Shown here: positions 7,214 through 11,516 of the stretch, piece by piece
Layout of the letters: the number at the start of each line of letters is the position of its first letter
Numbering within the stretch: position 1 is the first letter of the stretch
From: CBCPMX01 sp965120355
Lineage (GTDB): Bacteria; Bacillota; Clostridia; Oscillospirales; Oscillospiraceae
Length of the DNA: 11,516 nt
NCBI GenBank assembly: GCA_965120355.1
Contig: CBCPMX010000025.1
Location: forward strand, 1-11,516
Direction: 5' to 3'
Translations under genes and position numbers: made by a program
The notes under the pieces: generated by a model
Database searches by the model: none
The model's input: only the letters and a program-made list of their open reading frames with translations
Told to the model about the DNA's origin: nothing

Positions 7214-7593
7214 CCTTTAAGCGCCTCCTCGATCAGATTTTCCAGATAGGTTTCCCCGGCTTCTTGGGCGGGAGCTATATGGGGGAAAGCCCTTGCGCGT
7301 CCGCCGCCACGAAGCGCGTGGCCATTTTCCAGAAGGTGCGCCAGCTGGTACTTATTCCTGGAGTAGACCGTGTACTGCACAGAGGTGGAATCCTCGTCTG
7401 TTTTTTTGCTCGTCCAGCTCTTGGCGTAGGCTCCCGTCTTTTGCGGGGCGGTTGCGGAGATTTCCTCTTTTACAAACTTTGCCGCCTTTTGCACGGAGGA
7501 TTTCATCTCATCCGTGGCAAGGTCGTGGTATTCTTCCAAGATCTCGTTGATGGCGTCCGCCATATCATCTATGCCCACTGTCTTTGTGCTCAT
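7210..7593 (-). CDS. HK97 gp10-like head-tail protein
   Basis: A 127-residue protein from ATG 7593, overlapping the head closure gene by four bases (ATGA); AAGGGAGG lies about 7 bases upstream. The family signatures are ISATAPQKTGAYAKSWTSKK (residues about 45-64), equivalent to the conserved PxKTGxLxxS motif, and HLLENGHALRGGGRARAFPHI followed by APA (about 86-109), the usual E-x-G-H...F-x-x-P/A ending. Members of this family act at the head-tail junction or on tail completion; the exact role differs between phages. N-terminal helices (ADAINEILEEYHDL) are typical. It lies in the standard place between head closure and tail completion genes. Confidence 0.9.
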   Translation of the reverse strand: MSTKTVGIDDMADAINEILEEYHDLATDEMKSSVQKAAKFVKEEISATAPQKTGAYAKSWTSKKTDEDSTSVQYTVYSRNKYQLAHLLENGHALRGGGRARAFPHIAPAQEAGETYLENLIEEALKG

Positions 7594-7922
7594 TGCCGCG
7601 CCTCCCTTACCGCGTGGAACTTAAGCTCCTGCCGCCGGTAGTTCACCATGTCCACGGACTGGATGTTGTAAATCTCCTCCTGGAAACGGATGCGGTGGGT
7701 GGTAGATGAGACGCGCGCAAGCTCCTTGCAGTACCGGCAGTAAAAGGTCACGCTGCGCTCCTCGCTCATTACCTCGCCCTCCGTTTCTCTGGCCGTATAG
7801 GTGAACGCGTAAGTAAAGCAGGAGTAGCAGTCCTCCCAGATGTTTTTGTGGTTTCCGGCTGCGTCCGTCGTAACAGCAGCCTTCTGGAAGGTGATCCGCT
7901 CGTTCATTCTTGAGATATTCAT
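7590..7922 (-). CDS. Head closure / head-tail adaptor (SPP1 gp16-like, Phage_H_T_join)
   Basis: A 110-residue protein from ATG 7922; GGAGGT lies about 10 bases upstream, inside the end of the preceding gene, and only two bases separate the genes. The opening MNERITFQKAAVTTDAAGN (6-24) is the typical first strand and loop of the head-tail joining family, followed by the family's WEDCYSCFTYAF and SVTFYCRYCKEL strands and a RIRFQEEIYNIQSVDMVNYR ending. These proteins close the channel beneath the connector after DNA packaging. It carries two CxxC pairs (Cys32/Cys35 and Cys62/Cys65). A second ATG at codon 6 (7907) is a possible alternative start, but the first fits the ribosome binding site better. 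Confidence 0.88.
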   Translation of the reverse strand: MNISRMNERITFQKAAVTTDAAGNHKNIWEDCYSCFTYAFTYTARETEGEVMSEERSVTFYCRYCKELARVSSTTHRIRFQEEIYNIQSVDMVNYRRQELKFHAVREARQ

Positions 7923-7924
7923 GA

Positions 7925-8206
7925 TTAAAATACCTCCTCCTTGCGGATGCCAAAGAGCAGGGAGCGCAGCGTCAGGGTCAGCGCGTGGTGGTCCGCGTCC
8001 TCACGGTGCTCGTAAAGATAGGCGGCCGCGTACAGGACCGCCACCCTGGCGTTTTCGCTTTCCGCCTCCAGCAGTTCCTCCGCCGTAACCCTGGCGACGT
8101 TCGCGCACAGCTCTGTCGCGGAGGCGATGAGGCGGCGGATCAGCTCGTCGTCGGCATCAAAATCCACACGCAGGTAATTTTTCATTTCGTCAAGCTCAAT
8201 CGTCAC
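7925..8206 (-). CDS. Head-tail connector (HK97 gp6-like, Phage_connect_1)
   Basis: A 93-residue helical protein that starts with GTG at 8206. An AAAGGAGG site lies about 10 bases upstream, and an in-frame TGA just upstream rules out a longer form. The opening ELDEMKNYLRVDFDADDELIRRLI (residues 4-27) is the signature of the gp6-like connector family (L-x-x-x-K-x-x-L-R-V-D...D-x-x-L). It is followed by the second helix SENARVAVLYAAAYLYEHRED and the C-terminal TLRSLLFGIRKEEVF, where family members carry a conserved SLL-x-x-x-R. The protein forms a ring under the portal that links it to the closure protein. It is first of the four short joining genes, 24 bases after the capsid gene. Confidence 0.92.
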   Translation of the reverse strand: MTIELDEMKNYLRVDFDADDELIRRLIASATELCANVARVTAEELLEAESENARVAVLYAAAYLYEHREDADHHALTLTLRSLLFGIRKEEVF

Positions 8207-8230
8207 CGCCCATCATCCTCCTTTACCGCG

Positions 8231-9400
8231 TCAGCCCTCGCCGGAACCGCTGACTTTAAGCACCTGCACCGCTTCGGGCAGCACCAGCTTGCCGTCCACA
8301 CGTTCCTTTGCCACATAGCCGATCATGCCGTTGCCCGCGAACAGTTCCCGAAGCTCCGCGAAGGAACGGGATCCCCTGTCGCCGATGTTGTAGTAGCTGT
8401 AGTCCCCGAAGGCGATGGCGTCGTCAGGGGCATAAGCGGAGGTATGCACCGCGTATCCCAGCAGTCTGTCAGGCTCCTCTGCCTGGTAGGACGGCTGCCA
8501 GATATACGCGCCGTTGCTGTCCTTTAAGGTGCGGATGGCGGCGATCGTTTTGTCGTTTAAGATAAAGGACGCCTTTTTGCGGTACGGGCGCTTCAGCGCG
8601 TACACGAGATTGATGATGCTGTCAGAATCGATCGCTGTCACAGTGTCCGCCACGGTCGCGGAAGTGAAAAGTCCCGTAGGCTTGCCGGATCCGTCGCCGT
8701 TTAAGAAAGCGTCCTCCTCGGCATTTGCCAGGGCCTTGCCGAACTGCGTAAGGATATAGTTTTCCAGGTTGAAAGCGTTGTCGTAGAGAAGCTCCTCGGT
8801 CACCTTCACGGCGACATGCAGCTTGAAGGCGTCCAGATAGATCTGGTCAAAGGTGGCGTCGCCGAAGGTCAGCGCGCCGCCTTCCTCAATCCATGCCGCG
8901 GCGGGCTTGGTGGCCGCGATGTTGATCTTGTGCTGTCCGCTGGTGGTAATCTTCGTACCCAGTTTCCTTAAGATGTTCTCCTCATCCAGCATATCGATCA
9001 GCCGTTCGTCATACTCCACCGGGACAAGGTAGCCGCCGTCCGCATCCACGCCTTCCTGCAGGACGTTTGAGACGTTGCGGAAGTTCGAGCGCAGCGCTGA
9101 GAGCATGGCGCTGCGGTACTCGTCAGACGCGCGGCCGCTTTTTGCTTCCTGCGGCTTATCCTTTTGCGGGCGGGCCACAAGGGGCGTGTTCACCGGTTTG
9201 GACAGCTCGCGCTCCATCGCTTCTGCTGCCTGCATACGCTCGATCTCCGTGCTGTAGTCCCGTACCTTCTGCTCCATAGCGGCATAGGTCTGCGCGTCTT
9301 CCGCGCTCAGCAGCCCGTCCCCGTCCTTCTTTGTTTCCACGAAAGCCTTCGCGGCTTCCCAGGCGTTTCTGCGTTTTTCCATCAGGTCTAAAATCGTCAT
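8231..9400 (-). CDS. Major capsid protein, HK97 fold, with N-terminal delta (scaffold) domain
   Basis: A 389-residue protein from ATG 9400; GGAGGT lies 7 bases upstream and overlaps the protease stop codon. Residues about 1-85 are highly charged and helical (LMEKRRNAWEAAKAF, YAAMEQKVRDYSTEIERM), which is the delta domain that acts as an internal scaffold and is removed on maturation. The folded capsid part begins around 110-130 with LQEGVDADGGYLVPVEYDE and has the E-loop region near KITTSGQHKINI, then AAAWIEEGGALTFGD. NAEEDAFLNGDGSGKPTGL (225-243) is the classic HK97 capsid hallmark. No separate scaffold gene is seen, in agreement with a delta-domain strategy, and the protease gene lies immediately upstream. 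The cleavage site is probably between about 85 and 110 (inference). Whether this capsid makes covalent cross-links cannot be judged from the sequence alone. Confidence 0.97.
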   Translation of the reverse strand: MTILDLMEKRRNAWEAAKAFVETKKDGDGLLSAEDAQTYAAMEQKVRDYSTEIERMQAAEAMERELSKPVNTPLVARPQKDKPQEAKSGRASDEYRSAMLSALRSNFRNVSNVLQEGVDADGGYLVPVEYDERLIDMLDEENILRKLGTKITTSGQHKINIAATKPAAAWIEEGGALTFGDATFDQIYLDAFKLHVAVKVTEELLYDNAFNLENYILTQFGKALANAEEDAFLNGDGSGKPTGLFTSATVADTVTAIDSDSIINLVYALKRPYRKKASFILNDKTIAAIRTLKDSNGAYIWQPSYQAEEPDRLLGYAVHTSAYAPDDAIAFGDYSYYNIGDRGSRSFAELRELFAGNGMIGYVAKERVDGKLVLPEAVQVLKVSGSGEG

Positions 9401-9406
9401 ATCCGT

Positions 9407-10150
9407 TTACCTCCAGTTTTTAATAAGGCTTAGCCGCTCCAAAAGGAGATCGGCTTTGGTTGTATTCGTATCAGCAAAAGCAGGCCTTTGCTGGATACGG
9501 CAGTGCTTCGCGATCCGCTCCATGAGCGAATTCTGGACGGTCGCTTTCAGGTAAATCCCAAAAGCCGCGGACGGCTCCTCGTTTTCCCCAAGCTCCGCCC
9601 TTTTGATGATCTGGTCCGCAAATCCAAGCTCCACCGCTTTCTTCGCGTCCATCCATGTCTCGGCGTCCATCAGGCGGGAGAGCCTGGCGCGGCTCATGCC
9701 CGTCTTGATCTCATAGGCATTGATGATGGATTCCTTTACTTCGTCCAGCATGGCGATGGCTTTTTGCATCTCGGCGGTATCGCCCATCGCAAGGGTCTGC
9801 GGATTGTGGATCATCATCATGGACACCGGAGAAACCAGCACCTTCGTGCCGGCCATAGCGATAACGGAAGCGGCGGACGCCGCAATGCCGTCGATCTTGA
9901 CCGTGACATGATGCGGATAGTCCATCAGCATGTTGTAGATCTGGGCCGCCGCCACACAGTCGCCGCCGGGGCTGTTGATCCAGACCGTGATGTCGCCGTC
10001 CCCGGATAGCAGCTCCTCCTTAAAAAGCTGCGGCGTGACCTCATCGTCAAACCAGCTTTCCTCGGCGATGGTGCCGTTTAAAAACAGCGTCCTTTCTATC
10101 TCATGCGTCTGCTCTGCCGCCTGGTTTTTCCATTTCCAGAACTTCTTCAT
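9407..10150 (-). CDS. ClpP-like prohead maturation protease (head protease)
   Basis: A 247-residue ClpP/S14-type serine protease. I chose ATG 10150 (MKKFWKWKN) because GAGGAGG lies about 8 bases upstream; a longer reading from 10174 would skip this signal. The first gene-proximal 50 bases overlap the end of the portal gene. Catalytic residues visible by family pattern are Ser92 in GIAASAAS (88-95), His115 in MMMIHNP (111-117) and Asp162 in MDAETWMDAKKA (161-172). NSPGGD at 59-64 is the conserved oxyanion/strand turn. In HK97-like phages this protein enters the procapsid, cuts off the delta domain of the capsid protein, then digests itself. The lysine-rich start and the C-terminal tail after about 185 (KRAELGENEEPSAAF onward) are variable in the family. 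Confidence 0.95.
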   Translation of the reverse strand: MKKFWKWKNQAAEQTHEIERTLFLNGTIAEESWFDDEVTPQLFKEELLSGDGDITVWINSPGGDCVAAAQIYNMLMDYPHHVTVKIDGIAASAASVIAMAGTKVLVSPVSMMMIHNPQTLAMGDTAEMQKAIAMLDEVKESIINAYEIKTGMSRARLSRLMDAETWMDAKKAVELGFADQIIKRAELGENEEPSAAFGIYLKATVQNSLMERIAKHCRIQQRPAFADTNTTKADLLLERLSLIKNWR

Positions 10151-11435
10151 CGGATTTTCCTCCTCTTCCTGCACAGTCCCGCAGCTTTACGGGATCTGTC
10201 TGGGCGTTGTTCGAATAAGCCGCCCCCGCCCGTGTAAGGGGCAGCATGTTGCCGTTGATCAGGTACAGATCCCCGCCGGCTTCAGAAGGGATGCGGTCAA
10301 GGTTTTCAAGCTCCCGGATGTCGTTCGCGCTCATCCAGCCGTTCTGCCTGCCCACCGCATAGCCGTTCATGCGGCTTTGGTAATCGCCCCGCAGAAGCCC
10401 GTCCACGTTGAACTTGACATGGTATTTTTTCTTCTCCTCCCCGGATAAGAGCCTGCGGACAATGGACTGCTCCCACCTTGCCACCCACGGGTCCAGGGTA
10501 TATTTCACGAACTCCAGCGACTGCTGCTCGATGTTGGAGAAGCTGGACTTTTCCAGGTCGCCTACCATGTGGGGAGGCACCCTGAAAATGCGGGCGATCT
10601 CATTGATCTGGAACTTCCTGGTTTCAAGGAACTGCGCCTCGCTGGGATTGATGGAGATGGGCGTGTATTTCATGCCTTCTTCCAGGACAGCTACCTTGTG
10701 GGAGTTGGCGCTGCCGCCAAATCCCCGCATCCAGCTCTCCCGTATCTTATCCGGCTCTTTAACCGTACCGGGATATTCGAGGATGCCGGAGGGCGTCGCG
10801 CCGTTGGCGAAGAACTTGCTGCCGTACTCCTCCGTGGCAATGGCAAGCCCGATGGCGTTTTTTGCCATGGCGATGGGTGAATAGCCCACCAGGCCGTCAA
10901 ACCCAAGCCCCGGGATGTGCAGCACATCACTGGGGCTTAAGCGGACCGTGGACTGCTTGTTGACAGGGGCTTCATCGGAACTTGTAGTGTATTCGTAGTA
11001 GATGGATCCCTGTTCATTCCGGTCCACCGTCATGCGGTTTGGCATGAGCGGGTATAGCGCCACGACCTCGCCTTTGCCGTTCCGTATGACCTGCGCGTAG
11101 GCGTTTCCCCACAGCAGAAGGTGGGTCATCAGTGTCTCCCGGAACAAAAAGGACGTCATCTCTGGGTTCGGCTCATCGTGCAGTAAAAAATACAGCGGAT
11201 GCTCCGCCGCCTTCCGGCTGCCCATATCCGTGTATTCATAAAGATGGAGCGGGAGCAGCGCGATGTCTTCAGACAGTATCCGCACGCAGGAATACACTGC
11301 TGTGATCTGCATGGCGGATCGTTCGGTTGCCCGCTTGCCGAATGCCGTACCTCCCATGAAAAAACGGTAGGCGCTGCCCGCCGTGCGGTCTTTAGGCTTA
11401 TCCCTGGAACGGAAAAGCCCGGAAAAGATACCCAT
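10101..11435 (-). CDS. Portal protein, HK97 family
   Basis: A 444-residue protein. I chose ATG 11435 (MGIFSGLFRSRDK), preceded at about 6 bases by AAGGATGGTG; upstream in-frame ATGs at 11477 and 11447 add an unusual MFFLYPFAG leader and lack a better site. Landmarks of the HK97 portal family are the AVYSCVRILSEDIALLPLHLY helix near 46-66, FLFRETLMTHLLLWGNAYAQVI at 96-117, ALYPLMPNRM, DVLHIPGLGFDGLVGYSPI at 170-188, the FQINEIARIFRVPPHMVGDL motif at 275-294, the following FSNIEQQSLEFVKYTLDPW, and GWMSANDIRELENLDRI at 366-382. It forms the dodecameric ring at the packaging vertex through which DNA enters and leaves. It is the first complete gene of the module, and its last 50 bases overlap the protease gene. 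Confidence 0.97.
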   Translation of the reverse strand: MGIFSGLFRSRDKPKDRTAGSAYRFFMGGTAFGKRATERSAMQITAVYSCVRILSEDIALLPLHLYEYTDMGSRKAAEHPLYFLLHDEPNPEMTSFLFRETLMTHLLLWGNAYAQVIRNGKGEVVALYPLMPNRMTVDRNEQGSIYYEYTTSSDEAPVNKQSTVRLSPSDVLHIPGLGFDGLVGYSPIAMAKNAIGLAIATEEYGSKFFANGATPSGILEYPGTVKEPDKIRESWMRGFGGSANSHKVAVLEEGMKYTPISINPSEAQFLETRKFQINEIARIFRVPPHMVGDLEKSSFSNIEQQSLEFVKYTLDPWVARWEQSIVRRLLSGEEKKKYHVKFNVDGLLRGDYQSRMNGYAVGRQNGWMSANDIRELENLDRIPSEAGGDLYLINGNMLPLTRAGAAYSNNAQTDPVKLRDCAGRGGKSDEEVLEMEKPGGRADA

Positions 11436-11516
11436 GAAAATCACCATCCTTCCTGCAAATGGGTATAAGAAAAACACCTACCTTGCGATAGATGCTCTTC
11501 AAAAATATGATTGTTG
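11436..11516 (-). other. Upstream edge segment; terminase large subunit end expected here but not provable
   Basis: In HK97-type modules the large terminase gene ends just before the portal. Of the three minus-strand frames, one meets TGA at 11501-11499, one runs 24 codons to TGA at 11443-11441 (five bases before the portal start), and the third remains open past the portal start. None shows a recognisable terminase motif in the few residues visible, so I cannot tell which, if any, is the terminase tail. The portal ribosome binding site lies at about 11441-11452. Confidence 0.3.

Noticed and set aside
7621..7953. A 110-codon open frame on the minus strand overlapping the head closure gene
   Set aside because: It is the same region read in another frame; the in-frame head closure protein matches a known family and has the ribosome binding site.
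10101..11477. Longer portal starting at 11477
   Set aside because: The extra 14 residues (MFFLYPFAGRMVIF) are unlike portal N-termini, while MGIFSGLF at 11435 has a suitable ribosome binding site at correct spacing.

Overview
The window is one continuous piece of a tailed-phage genome (probably a prophage), and every gene lies on the minus strand. Read from right to left it is the late head-and-tail module of an HK97-type siphophage: portal, ClpP-like prohead protease, major capsid protein, three or four small head-tail connector, closure and completion proteins, a phi13-type major tail protein, a pair of tail assembly chaperones joined by a -1 frameshift, tape measure protein, distal tail protein, and the first 619 codons of a tail-tip (Tal/spike) protein that runs off the left edge. 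The terminase genes would be expected just beyond the right edge.

The host is most likely a Gram-positive Firmicute, plausibly a gut Clostridia/Lachnospiraceae-like bacterium. The clues are very strong AAGGAGG-type ribosome binding sites before almost every gene, the siphophage families present (phi13-type tail tube, Sipho_tail Dit, Prophage_tail Tal), and a moderately GC-rich composition. This is an inference from style; the sequence holds no host gene.

Layout (minus strand): 11435-10101 portal; 10150-9407 protease; 9400-8231 capsid; 8206-7925 connector; 7922-7590 head closure; 7593-7210 gp10-like; 7213-6896 tail completion; 6855-6262 tail tube; 6248-5868 chaperone G with frameshift extension to 5707; 5686-2648 tape measure; 2634-1873 Dit; 1857-<1 Tal. 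Gaps are at most about 40 bases and several genes overlap, so the module looks like a single polycistronic unit. I see no promoter, tRNA, CRISPR array, insertion sequence or accessory cargo gene.

How it works together: portal, capsid and protease build and mature the procapsid around the packaging vertex. The connector, closure, gp10-like and completion proteins join and seal head and tail. G and G-T chaperones assemble tube subunits around the tape measure, whose length sets tail length. Dit and Tal form the tip that meets the host surface.

The module is mostly conventional. The points worth a second look are a textbook slippery heptamer with a 7-bp hairpin just downstream, a tail-tip protein whose usual hub domain is preceded by about 375 residues including a LamG-like jellyroll, and an 11-residue tryptophan register in the tape measure. 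I did not find evidence of a new type of biological system.
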